Below, piece by piece: positions 9,042 through 16,605 of a stretch of 33,484 nt of DNA. Below the pieces are notes generated by a model. It saw only the letters and a list, made by a program, of their open reading frames with translations, was not told where the DNA came from and did no database searches. Numbering within the stretch: the first letter of the stretch is position 1; each line of letters begins with the position of its first letter. The stretch is from JBARRO01 sp049644265 (GTDB lineage Bacteria; Bacteroidota; Ignavibacteria; UBA10030): positions 1-33,484 of the forward strand of contig JBARRO010000267.1 in NCBI GenBank assembly GCA_049644265.1. The letters are read 5' to 3'. A program made the translations under genes and the position numbers.

Positions 9042-9183
9042 GGACTCATCCCCCTTTTGAGACCCCCCCCGCCAAAACAAATGGCGGGCAGGCCTTCTCT
9101 AACAAGCTAAAGAAGGGGGATAAAAGCCCTACTCTCATGGATCCGTACCCTCCAAGGGTCTACTGCGAGGGGGGGTTGAGTCC
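9042..9183 (+). repeat. Palindromic 'GGACTCA' element, copy 3 (rearranged)
   Basis: The termini GGACTCATCCCCC (9042-9054) and a C-run variant of GGGGGTTGAGTCC ending at 9183 are both present. The inner hairpin is disturbed: GCCAAAACAAATGGCGGGCAGGC replaces part of its left side around 9071-9093, and the right arm has decayed to AAGCTAAAGAAGGGGGA. The right end encodes the C-terminus (GLNPPSQ, stop) of the archaemetzincin on the minus strand. Confidence 0.8.
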
Positions 9184-9711
9184 TAGCATCCCTTCACATC
9201 TCTCACAAAACTCCGCTTTTTTCAAATCCACTTCTTCCACCGCACTCGATGAGTGCATCACGCATTCAAAGTTATGGCAGTGAACCAGTCCGAACGTGTG
9301 GCCAAGCTCATGCACGCATTCCTTGACCACGCGCTCCCGATAGAGCGTATCGTCTTCCGGAAGGCCGTACAACGATTCGTGGAGCCGGTACGTGGAAACG
9401 ATGGCTGCGGTGCCGTCGAGCTGGGCTTCGCCGAAAACATACGTGAGCACGGGAACATACAGATCCATGGACGTAACGGCGAGAATTTTACCGTCGTACT
9501 TCGGATAGATCTCGAGAATGCTCGACAGGAGAGCAGTAGAATAGTACTGATTTCGCGAGGAGTCATACGCGAAGGAAAGGTCGGCCAGCGGACTTCTTGC
9601 AAGGACCGAAGGGAGACGAAAGACCCGCTCGAGATCAGAGCGCAGGGAGGAGTAGGATTCCTCCTGCACGGGCCCGCCGGAAGGAAGTGGAAGGAGCAGG
9701 AGAGAAGGCAT
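9160..9711 (-). CDS. Archaemetzincin family zinc metalloprotease
   Basis: A 183-residue protein with the archaemetzincin signature: HELGHTFGLVHC (H134, E135, H138, third ligand H144), followed by C145, C150, M152 and C169/C172, which form the second zinc site specific to this family (HEXXHXXGX3CX4CXM...CXXC). There is no signal peptide, so it should act in the cytoplasm; substrates of bacterial members are unknown. ATG 9711 lies three bases after the stop of the sigma-54 activator gene, so translational coupling is likely. The last residues GLNPPSQ come from the palindromic element. Confidence 0.93.
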   Translation of the reverse strand: MPSLLLLPLPSGGPVQEESYSSLRSDLERVFRLPSVLARSPLADLSFAYDSSRNQYYSTALLSSILEIYPKYDGKILAVTSMDLYVPVLTYVFGEAQLDGTAAIVSTYRLHESLYGLPEDDTLYRERVVKECVHELGHTFGLVHCHNFECVMHSSSAVEEVDLKKAEFCERCEGMLGLNPPSQ

Positions 9712-9714
9712 CGA

Positions 9715-11079
9715 TCACGGCTTTTTGAGCCCGTACTTCGCAATCTTATTATAGAGCGTCACACGGTCAATATCGAGGATCTCGGCTGCCCGTGTGATGT
9801 TCCAGTGTGTGCGATTCAGAACATCCGCAATGTGCACGTGCTCCATGGAGCTGAGCGTATCCCCATTCGCCGGAATAGTCCGTTCAGAGAGCTGAAACGG
9901 AAGATCGGAGGGCTTCACATTGCCGGACTTCGCAAGAACCATCGCGCGTTCGACGACATTCTCGAGCTCGCGGATGTTTCCGGGCCAGTCATACCGGATG
10001 AGCAGGTCGAGCGCGGCGGGAGCAATCTCCCCCACCGGTTTGTTCATCGCCCGCGCATACTTCCTCAGGAAATACTGCGCCAGCATGGGAATGTCTCCTC
10101 TTCGCTCCCTAAGCGGCGGGATTGAAATCGTGAATACATTCAGCCGGTAATACAAATCTTCGCGGAACTGTCCCTCTTTGACCGCCGCCTCAAGATCCCG
10201 ATTTGTGGCACAGATGATTCGAAAATCGCTCTTGATGGTTTCGTTTCCCCCAACTCTTGTGAACTGTTTTGTCTCGAGCACCCGGAGAAGTTGGACCTGC
10301 ATTTTAGCCCCGATGGTTCCGACTTCGTCGAGGAAGATCGTTCCCCCATCGGCCATCTCGAACTTTCCCTTCCGGCGATATTGCGCACCGGTGAAAGCCC
10401 CTTTCTCATGTCCAAACAGCTCGCTCTCCAATAAACTCTCCGGCACGGCTCCGCAATTGACGGGAATAATCGGAAAGAACCGCCGTGCGCTGTTCGTGTG
10501 GATCATCCTCGCAATCAGTTCCTTTCCTGTTCCGCTCTCCCCCCGAACCATGACCGTCGTATCCGTCTCGGCCACCGTTTTTGCGAGCTCCAGCACCTTC
10601 TTCATTTGCGGACTTTCTCCGATCAGCTCGTCTCCGCTCATGAGCGATGTCAGATGCTGCCGGAGCCGCACATTCTCATCGGAGAGATGTTTCTGACGCA
10701 GAGCGTTCTCCACAAGATGCGAAAGATGGTCCGGATCCACAGGCTTCGTGATGTAGTCGAATGCGCCTTCCTTCAAAGTCTGTACTGCACTTTCGACGGA
10801 AGAAAATGCTGTAATCATGATGATCACTGCATTCTTATCAATCTCTTTCAGTCGTTTCTGCAGGTCGAGGCCGCTCATCCCGGGCATTTTGATGTCCACG
10901 AGGATGACATCCCACGGACCTTGTTCCATCAGCTTGATCGCGTGATTGGCGTCCTCGGCCGTTTCCACGCGGTAGCCGTCCTGACGGAACCATTTGGAAA
11001 GCGAATCGCGGACGACGAATTCATCGTCGACAACAAGAAGGCTTGGAAGCCCTGGTTGAAGTACTGTGGTTTCTGCCAT
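9715..11079 (-). CDS. NtrC-family sigma-54-dependent response regulator
   Basis: A 454-residue activator with three domains in the usual order. The receiver domain (about 12-125) has acidic pocket D18/D19, phospho-acceptor D62 (LVDIKMPG) and K112. The AAA+ domain has Walker A GESGTGKE (180-187), the sigma-54 contact loop GAFTGA (227-232) and GTIFLDEVGTI. The Fis-type HTH lies at the end (NITRAAEILDIDRVTLYNKIAKYG). All motifs needed for phosphorylation and sigma-54 activation are intact. The gene follows the histidine kinase by 12 bases and is its evident partner. It probably drives the operon's own promoter, since a sigma-54-like site lies upstream of the first gene. Confidence 0.96.
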   Translation of the reverse strand: MAETTVLQPGLPSLLVVDDEFVVRDSLSKWFRQDGYRVETAEDANHAIKLMEQGPWDVILVDIKMPGMSGLDLQKRLKEIDKNAVIIMITAFSSVESAVQTLKEGAFDYITKPVDPDHLSHLVENALRQKHLSDENVRLRQHLTSLMSGDELIGESPQMKKVLELAKTVAETDTTVMVRGESGTGKELIARMIHTNSARRFFPIIPVNCGAVPESLLESELFGHEKGAFTGAQYRRKGKFEMADGGTIFLDEVGTIGAKMQVQLLRVLETKQFTRVGGNETIKSDFRIICATNRDLEAAVKEGQFREDLYYRLNVFTISIPPLRERRGDIPMLAQYFLRKYARAMNKPVGEIAPAALDLLIRYDWPGNIRELENVVERAMVLAKSGNVKPSDLPFQLSERTIPANGDTLSSMEHVHIADVLNRTHWNITRAAEILDIDRVTLYNKIAKYGLKKP

Positions 11080-11091
11080 AAGTTCCTTCGT

Positions 11092-12714
11092 CTATGAGAT
11101 TCCGACTTTGGTGAATTCGCGTACAGGAATGTTCTTCACCGGAAGTTTGATGGTAAAGGAAGTTCCCCGACGTAGGACAGATCGGACGTCGATTGTTCCG
11201 GCGTGTCGCTCGACGATACCGTACACCACCGCGAGTCCGAGCCCGGTCCCCTTCTCTTCTTCTTTGGTCGTAAAAAACGGCTCGAAAATATGCGGAATGT
11301 CCTGCGGGGCAATCCCGACGCCGGTGTCTGCGATGAAGATTTCGACATGGTTTCCGTCAGGAGTCGCCCGGAGGCCGAGTGTCAGGATCCCTCCTTCCGG
11401 CATTGCTTCGACGGCATTGATCTCCAGGGCGAGGAGTGCTTGTTCAATCTGGGCGGCATCGCACTGGATCTGGACGGGTTGCTCCCCGAGCTCCTTCTCC
11501 AGCTTCACGGCGTGCATTTTCAAATGATGCTCGATCAGCATCGTGCTCCGCTCCACAATCGAACGGAGGTCTTCTTCGCGCATCTGCCCGACCTTCTGAC
11601 GCGAGAACAGCAGAAGGTTCTTGACAATTGCGCCACACCGTGCAGTCTCGTCGGCAATCAGCGTGAGTTCCTGCTGAACAACGGCATGGTCGTCGGGCCG
11701 AAGCGTGCCGGGCTGAATCCGCTTCTTCAGGAGCTTTGCATACGTCAGCACTCCTTCCAAAGGATTATTCAGCTCATGGGCAACCGTCGCTGCAAGTTTG
11801 CCCAGGGACGCCATTTTTTCGACTTGAATCAGGTGGTGTTGGGCGCGCTGCAACTCTTCCGTCTTCTCTGAAACCCGTTGTTCCAGCGTTTCTGTCCAAC
11901 GCTTATTTTCCCCGCGGGCACGACTCAGTTCATCCGTCATCAGGTTGAAGGAATTCGCCAGGACCCCAATCTCGTCGGCGGCACGCACGGGGATGCGCTG
12001 GTCGAAATTGCCCTTGATGACCTGCTGCACCGCGCCGGTAAGTCCGCGAACCGGAATGTTGACGACAAGCCAGATAAATAATCCCGTGACCGCAATAACC
12101 ACCACGACGAGCGCCAGACCACTTGCGTATTGCACACGTGTCGATTGTACGAGAAGCGCATCGACGTCTTTCAGCGGAAGCATCACGTCGAGAACGCCGA
12201 GTACCGTTTGCGAGGCCGGGTGGACATGACAATCGGCGTTGGAGCACTTGGCTTCATTACGGATCGGCGTGATCATTCCGAGAATCCTGTGACCCTTGGG
12301 CGAATGAAAGATGCGCGTGAGTTCCTGCGGGTTGGGAGAAACCGGCGGCTGGTCGCCGCTGTGGCACGCCGTGCACGCTTCGGCACCCATATCAACGCTC
12401 TTTCCCTGTTCGGCGTCGTCCGTGGAGAAGGTCACCTCGCCCTTCTTGTTATAGATTCTGATCGCCTCAATGCCCGGCTCGGTTCCGATGGTGGAAATAA
12501 TCTGGTAGATATCCTCCCGCCTGTTCAGCAACATGCTGTAATGCGTCGAACGCTTGACGATATCGCTGATGCGAACCGCAGACCTCACGGTACTTTCCAT
12601 ATGTTGCCGCGATTGCCACTGCACATTCAGCGTCGTGAACAGAGCTGTCCCGATGACCATAACAACGAGAATGAGGACAAACAGGCGAAAGCCGAGGAGC
12701 TTTGTGAACCTCAT
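11092..12714 (-). CDS. Membrane histidine kinase with c-type heme sensor motifs
   Basis: A 540-residue kinase. TM1 is about 8-29 and TM2 about 199-219, enclosing a periplasmic domain of about 170 residues. That domain holds one canonical heme motif, CTACH (114-118), and a CX4CH variant, CSNADCH (157-163). HAMP (about 217-270), a coiled linker, HisKA with phospho-acceptor H313 (VAHELNNPLEG), and HATPase (N-box EINAVEAMPEGG, DTGVGIAPQDIP, GTGLGLAVVYGIVERHAG) follow. Covalent heme suggests sensing of redox state or a small ligand such as NO, CO or O2 in the periplasm (inference). ATG 12714 overlaps the stop of a short upstream frame as ATGA. Confidence 0.95.
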   Translation of the reverse strand: MRFTKLLGFRLFVLILVVMVIGTALFTTLNVQWQSRQHMESTVRSAVRISDIVKRSTHYSMLLNRREDIYQIISTIGTEPGIEAIRIYNKKGEVTFSTDDAEQGKSVDMGAEACTACHSGDQPPVSPNPQELTRIFHSPKGHRILGMITPIRNEAKCSNADCHVHPASQTVLGVLDVMLPLKDVDALLVQSTRVQYASGLALVVVVIAVTGLFIWLVVNIPVRGLTGAVQQVIKGNFDQRIPVRAADEIGVLANSFNLMTDELSRARGENKRWTETLEQRVSEKTEELQRAQHHLIQVEKMASLGKLAATVAHELNNPLEGVLTYAKLLKKRIQPGTLRPDDHAVVQQELTLIADETARCGAIVKNLLLFSRQKVGQMREEDLRSIVERSTMLIEHHLKMHAVKLEKELGEQPVQIQCDAAQIEQALLALEINAVEAMPEGGILTLGLRATPDGNHVEIFIADTGVGIAPQDIPHIFEPFFTTKEEEKGTGLGLAVVYGIVERHAGTIDVRSVLRRGTSFTIKLPVKNIPVREFTKVGIS

Positions 12715-12920
12715 GGCGGGAATTCCGGAATTTCCATGATATCGGCAACATCCATGCCATTCCGGCTTTTGAGAAATTCAACGATTTCGTTGCGAGGATG
12801 AATGCGACTGATGAGAGAAATCGCAACTTTGGCAAGAATTCCCAAAAGTCGGGAAACCGGATGGTTTGCCGACCGTCCGCTCAGAACCGTGGGAAAAGGA
12901 ATTGTCTTGCGAAACTCGAC
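12711..12920 (-). other. Uncertain small open frame between GcvH-like gene and kinase
   Basis: Sixty-nine sense codons in the same frame directly after the TGA of the GcvH-like gene, ending in a TGA that overlaps the kinase ATG (ATGA). The conceptual product includes LLGILAKVAISLISRIHPRNE and EFLKSRNGMDVADIMEIPEF. No ATG or GTG occurs before the late Met; a TTG at 12845 would give 44 residues. No good Shine-Dalgarno is seen. Either a small coupled gene with a rare start, or non-coding spacer. Confidence 0.25.
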
Positions 12921-13727
12921 TCAGGGAAGGAACAACCGGCTGACCATCTGCAGGAAGACTTTCTCTCCGATCATTTCTGCGAGCGAATCGATTCGTGTTC
13001 CTCCGTCGAGGAGAGTGACTCCGACAGCCGACGCTTTTTCCATCTGCTTTCCCAGATCGGTGCGCAGGGACACCAATTCTGTCTGAACGCGCGTTGTGTG
13101 GCCGTGGACAGACTGGAGAGACTTCGCGTCAGGCGAGTCTGCCACCCCGATTCTCGCAATCCATCCTTCACCGTAGGGATCGCTCTGGAGTAATTCTGGC
13201 TGCTCAACGAGTTTGGCGTTCGTTTCCACAATTGTTCCTTCGAACGGAGCGTGCAATGCGATCGCGCCGTCACGATGGATGAGCCAGGCGAACGGAGCGT
13301 TGCCCAGGACGTGGAGAGGTGCTTGCGGCATCACGATACTTTGAATCGACCCGAGGAGCCGCATGCCGACTTCGTCGATGCCAACCGTGTACTCCCCTTC
13401 ATTCACTTCACGAACCCACGTGTGGCCGGGTCCGTACTTTCTGTCCGAGGGAAAATCATAGCCCGACAGCGGCTCGAAAAATGAATCCAGCGCTGCTTCG
13501 GCTTGCTCTCTGGTTGAGGAGACGTGTTTCTGGTGCTGCGAAGCAGAAGACTGGCTCATGCCCGGACCGGGTTCAGCACTTGTTCCGTAACGCTGACGGA
13601 CGACCTTGTCAAACGGGCAGCGATCGCAGTCGAAGTTTCTGTCGCACAGGTAATACGCAATGACTCCTGCGTCCATCCAGATGCAATTCGGCGGCCGATC
13701 CTTGTGTTCCTGTTGCTTCGTCTCCAT
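12921..13727 (-). CDS. GcvH-like biotinyl/lipoyl-fold protein with Cys-rich N-terminus
   Basis: A 268-residue protein. The N-terminus carries C15, C28, C34 and C37 (CIWMDAG...YYLCDRNFDCDRCPFD), a possible metal or Fe-S site. Residues about 95-200 match the glycine cleavage H fold: YGPGHTWVREVNEGEYTVGIDEVGMRLLG, then APLHVLGNAPFAWLIHRDG, HAPFEGTIVETNAKL and SDPYGEGWIARI. By hand alignment the lipoyl-lysine position holds Asp, so it is probably not lipoylated. It shares the C-terminal VTLLDGG motif with the product at 15839-16537. ATG 13727 follows a strong GGAGG, so the longer upstream frame is rejected. It lies inside the HybA/HybB operon; the role is inferred to be with that complex. Confidence 0.85.
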   Translation of the reverse strand: METKQQEHKDRPPNCIWMDAGVIAYYLCDRNFDCDRCPFDKVVRQRYGTSAEPGPGMSQSSASQHQKHVSSTREQAEAALDSFFEPLSGYDFPSDRKYGPGHTWVREVNEGEYTVGIDEVGMRLLGSIQSIVMPQAPLHVLGNAPFAWLIHRDGAIALHAPFEGTIVETNAKLVEQPELLQSDPYGEGWIARIGVADSPDAKSLQSVHGHTTRVQTELVSLRTDLGKQMEKASAVGVTLLDGGTRIDSLAEMIGEKVFLQMVSRLFLP

Positions 13728-13738
13728 GATTCCTCCGT

Positions 13739-13838
13739 TTCGGACCTTGCTTCGCGAATCCAACAAATCCTTTAGTCCTACAAAATTCTATCAATCCTAC
13801 TAATCCCGTGAATCCTGGTCAAATCCTGGTCAATCCTG
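13739..13838 (-). repeat. Degenerate ~11-base 'CAGGATTnAC' tandem repeat
   Basis: On the minus strand the sequence repeats CAGGATTGAC, CAGGATTTGAC, CAGGATTCAC, GGGATTAGT, AGGATTGAT and AGGATTTGTTGGATT. It fills the spacer between the HybB-like gene and the GcvH-like gene, and the last codons and stop of the HybB-like gene (GQD, TGA at 13830) lie within it. Similar GGATT word-repeats are dispersed in many Bacteroidota-related genomes. Confidence 0.7.
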
Positions 13839-15014
13839 CCCGGCAAATTCTTTGAAGGAAACAACCTCAAGGGTCTTTGTTGTCTCGGGTGCGGTTTCAT
13901 GCTCTTGCGGAAAAATCGGCAGATATTTGACCGCCAGACGAAATGCTGCAAATCCCAGAGCGACAATCATCAGCGTGATCGAGACTTCCGTCCACGACGG
14001 GAAATAGCTCGTCAAGGAATACCGCCCTATGGCGGTAATACTCAGATTAAGCCGGTTGAAAATAAATCCGAGAACTACAAACAGGGCCGAGATGAACAAC
14101 CCTCGTTTGCTGTACCGGACACGCGGCACCGCCAGCAGAACCATTGGCGTGATAACGCCAAGGATGATTTCGGTCCAGAAGAGTGCGGTCTCCAGGTTCG
14201 GCTCCAAAAGAAGCGACCCGAGGTGATAGCTCAGAATGTCCTCGATCTTCAGAACGAGGTAAATCGCCAAAGCTGCAGCCGATACCTTGCCGAGCTGGCC
14301 AAGGATCGGAACTTCAATCTCGCGCTTGAATGCCCGTGAACTCAGGAACGACTCGATTATCACCATGGCCGGTCCCACCGCGACCGCGGAAAGCAGGAAG
14401 AGGAACGGCAGCGTCGACGAATACCATAGCGGATAGATTTTGGAAGGAACAATCAGGTAGAGAGAGCCGAGCGACGACTGGTGGAGGGACGAGAGAATCA
14501 CTCCGATGATGACCAATGGAATCGTCAGGGAGTGAATAAGCTTTTTCGGACCTTCCAGGTTGAATCGCTCGAAGACCACCGGACTGAATTCCAGTGCCAG
14601 CACCGTCGAGTAGAGCATGACGCACCAGCCGACTTCAAACATGACAGATTTCGGATTCCACATGACCATCACGTGCCAGACGTTCCACGGCCTGCCAAGG
14701 TCGAACATCAGGCCAAACATTACGAGGATGTAGCCAAGAAAGGCAGTCAGGATCGTCGGTCGGAGAATGGGTTTATACCGGTCGAGGTTGAAGATGTAGA
14801 CACTTGCAGCAACGACAAATCCGCCTGCTGCAAGACCGACACCGCAGAGGATATCGAATCCAATCCATAGACCCCAGGGGAATTCATCGCTCAGGTTGGT
14901 CGAACTGCCGAGCCCCCATCCGTAACGGATTACCGTAGATGTAATGCCGAGTGCCATGATGACCCAGAAGACACCAGACCAGAACGTTAATCGCGGCAAT
15001 TTCAGGCGTTGCAT
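13830..15014 (-). CDS. HybB/NrfD-family quinone-reactive membrane subunit
   Basis: A 394-residue integral membrane protein of about 10 helices in the NrfD/PsrC superfamily, closest in motif to HybB/DsrP: LVIIGVILSSLHQSSLGSL, KIYPLWYSSTLPFLFLLSAVAVGPAMVIIES, and LGITSTVIRYGWGLG near the N-terminus. Such subunits exchange electrons between a periplasmic Fe-S protein and menaquinone and may translocate protons. ATG 15014 is chosen because GGGAGG lies just upstream; an in-frame start at 15134 would run into the HybA-like gene. Its partner is that HybA-like protein, 11 bases upstream. The 3' end lies in a repeat. Confidence 0.93.
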   Translation of the reverse strand: MQRLKLPRLTFWSGVFWVIMALGITSTVIRYGWGLGSSTNLSDEFPWGLWIGFDILCGVGLAAGGFVVAASVYIFNLDRYKPILRPTILTAFLGYILVMFGLMFDLGRPWNVWHVMVMWNPKSVMFEVGWCVMLYSTVLALEFSPVVFERFNLEGPKKLIHSLTIPLVIIGVILSSLHQSSLGSLYLIVPSKIYPLWYSSTLPFLFLLSAVAVGPAMVIIESFLSSRAFKREIEVPILGQLGKVSAAALAIYLVLKIEDILSYHLGSLLLEPNLETALFWTEIILGVITPMVLLAVPRVRYSKRGLFISALFVVLGFIFNRLNLSITAIGRYSLTSYFPSWTEVSITLMIVALGFAAFRLAVKYLPIFPQEHETAPETTKTLEVVSFKEFAGQD

Positions 15015-15025
15015 ATATTCCTCCC

Positions 15026-15817
15026 TTACTTCTTGGATTCGTGGTTTTGAGACCCGTTGCTGGGCTTGCGAAGTTCCATTGCCTCCAGCGCGTTCTCGTA
15101 GGCCTGCACTTCCTTCCGACGGTTCGTGATCCACCAGATTCCCGCGAGCATGGTGCTGCCCCAGAACACGTAATTCGGAATCTTTGAGAGGACCGCCCAG
15201 GTCAGCGACGGAAGCGGATGGTCGGGCAGATTCGTCCTCATCCCGAGCTGCTCAAACGGCTTTGCTGCCAGGAAGAGAACCGAGGTCCCGCCGGCTTCGC
15301 GAACGCCGTAAATGTGTTGCTCGTAGGTTGAGGGATTGGCCTGAAGCCGTCGCGTCGCTTCCTTGATGAGCTCGTCGAGCTCACCGAAAATTCGCGCTTC
15401 AGCCGGGCAAGCAACAACGCACGCAGGTTTTTCTCCCTTGGTGATGCGATCGTGGCACAGGTCGCACTTCGTGACCTTTGGGTTCAGGCTATTCCATTGA
15501 TACTTCGGGACATCGAATGGACAGGCCTGCATGCAGTACCGGCATCCGATGCACTTGTCTGCATCGTAGACCACCGGGCCTTCTGCGGTTTTCTGAAGGG
15601 CGCCGACCGGACAAACCGAGGCACAGGTTGGTTCCTGACAATGCATGCAGAGTTTTGGCACAAAAATTTCGTCGTATTGCTGGACGGCTGTGTTCTTGGT
15701 CGAACTCAGTTTATGGATTTCCGATTCGGGATTCCCCCATCGTTCACCGCATGCCTGCTCGCAGGCAAAGCATCCGATGCAGGCCGTCGTGTCGATTAAC
15801 ATTCCGTAGCGAGGCAT
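15026..15817 (-). CDS. HybA/DmsB-like 4x[4Fe-4S] ferredoxin subunit with C-terminal TM
   Basis: A 263-residue electron-transfer protein with 16 ordered cysteines for four [4Fe-4S] clusters: C13/16/19/23, C57/60/65/69, C89/92/95/99 and C118/121/133/137. Near residues 212-232 there is one membrane segment (IPNYVFWGSTMLAGIWWIT), as in HybA. No Tat or Sec signal precedes the first cluster, so export would need a partner subunit, or the protein may face the cytoplasm. A catalytic molybdopterin or NiFe subunit would normally accompany it, and none is in the window. AAGGAA precedes ATG 15817. Confidence 0.93.
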   Translation of the reverse strand: MPRYGMLIDTTACIGCFACEQACGERWGNPESEIHKLSSTKNTAVQQYDEIFVPKLCMHCQEPTCASVCPVGALQKTAEGPVVYDADKCIGCRYCMQACPFDVPKYQWNSLNPKVTKCDLCHDRITKGEKPACVVACPAEARIFGELDELIKEATRRLQANPSTYEQHIYGVREAGGTSVLFLAAKPFEQLGMRTNLPDHPLPSLTWAVLSKIPNYVFWGSTMLAGIWWITNRRKEVQAYENALEAMELRKPSNGSQNHESKK

Positions 15818-15838
15818 GGCAAATTCCTTTCGGCCGGG

Positions 15839-16537
15839 TTAGTTTGTGGTGATGCCGTTGGTGGCGAGGAACTCTCTTTCAAACGCCTGCCATGTCTTTC
15901 CGTCGGTCTGTTGGAGAACACCCGCCAGGGGCATCCCGCCGTCAAGCAGCGTGACATTGGCCGGAGCAAGGGCGCCGGGAACCGGAAGGGAAACCTGCTC
16001 TTTCACAAAGTTGCGGAATCTCCGGATCTCCTCCCGCAGCCATTGCAGGGCGTCTTCTGCGACGGCAAGGGGTTTCAGTTCTTGAGCCAGGTTTGTCGGC
16101 TCTATGACTGCCACCCAACCGGAGACGTAGGGATCCTGTTTCAGGACTCCGGGTTCCAGGGGCAAAGTCGGGTTGACCTCAACGATCCGGCCTGAGAGCG
16201 GAGAAAGAAACGTCAACGTTCGCTCTCCCTGACGGATGGTGAACAACTTCTCCCCCTTTTTCACTTGAGCATTCGGTGTCGGGGTGACAATCGTATCGAC
16301 GGTCCCGACGAGTTTCTGGACAAAGTCGTCCAAGCCGATCCGTGCGTTCCCGTTGACAAGGAGTTCCACCCAGGAGTGTCCCCGGCTGAGAAAGTATCCG
16401 CGCGGGATTAGAAATCTGTCTGCCGCCTGAACGGCGCGTGCGGGTACTGTCGCATGTTTTCTCCGGGCGACGCGGTCGAGAGCAATCTCGATCCCGATGC
16501 AAGTGAGGATTGTGGCTATGACAAAAATCGCAACCAT
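15839..16537 (-). CDS. Membrane-anchored GcvH-like protein
   Basis: A 232-residue protein. An N-terminal helix (MVAIFVIATILTCIGIEIAL) anchors it. A GcvH-like fold covers about 48-155 (YFLSRGHSWVELLVNGNARIGLDDFVQKLVG, NAQVKKGEKLFTIRQGERTLTFLSPLSGRIVEVN, DPYVSGWVAVIEP). The usual lipoyl lysine is replaced by Glu or Arg in my alignment. A shared C-terminal region (ANVTLLDGG) links it to the second GcvH-like protein of the operon. First gene of the operon; AAGGAGG sits ahead of ATG 16537. The function is unknown; a structural or assembly role in the HybA/HybB complex is inferred from position. Confidence 0.88.
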   Translation of the reverse strand: MVAIFVIATILTCIGIEIALDRVARRKHATVPARAVQAADRFLIPRGYFLSRGHSWVELLVNGNARIGLDDFVQKLVGTVDTIVTPTPNAQVKKGEKLFTIRQGERTLTFLSPLSGRIVEVNPTLPLEPGVLKQDPYVSGWVAVIEPTNLAQELKPLAVAEDALQWLREEIRRFRNFVKEQVSLPVPGALAPANVTLLDGGMPLAGVLQQTDGKTWQAFEREFLATNGITTN

Positions 16538-16605
16538 GGTCTGACCTCCTTAGTGTTCTCTCGGTAAATACATCGAATGCTTTCCTGGATCTGTTCACAA
16601 TTACA

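Noticed and set aside
12921..12923. TGA read as selenocysteine, extending the GcvH-like protein
   Set aside because: The paralogous protein ends at about the same point, and no SECIS-like hairpin directly follows the codon.
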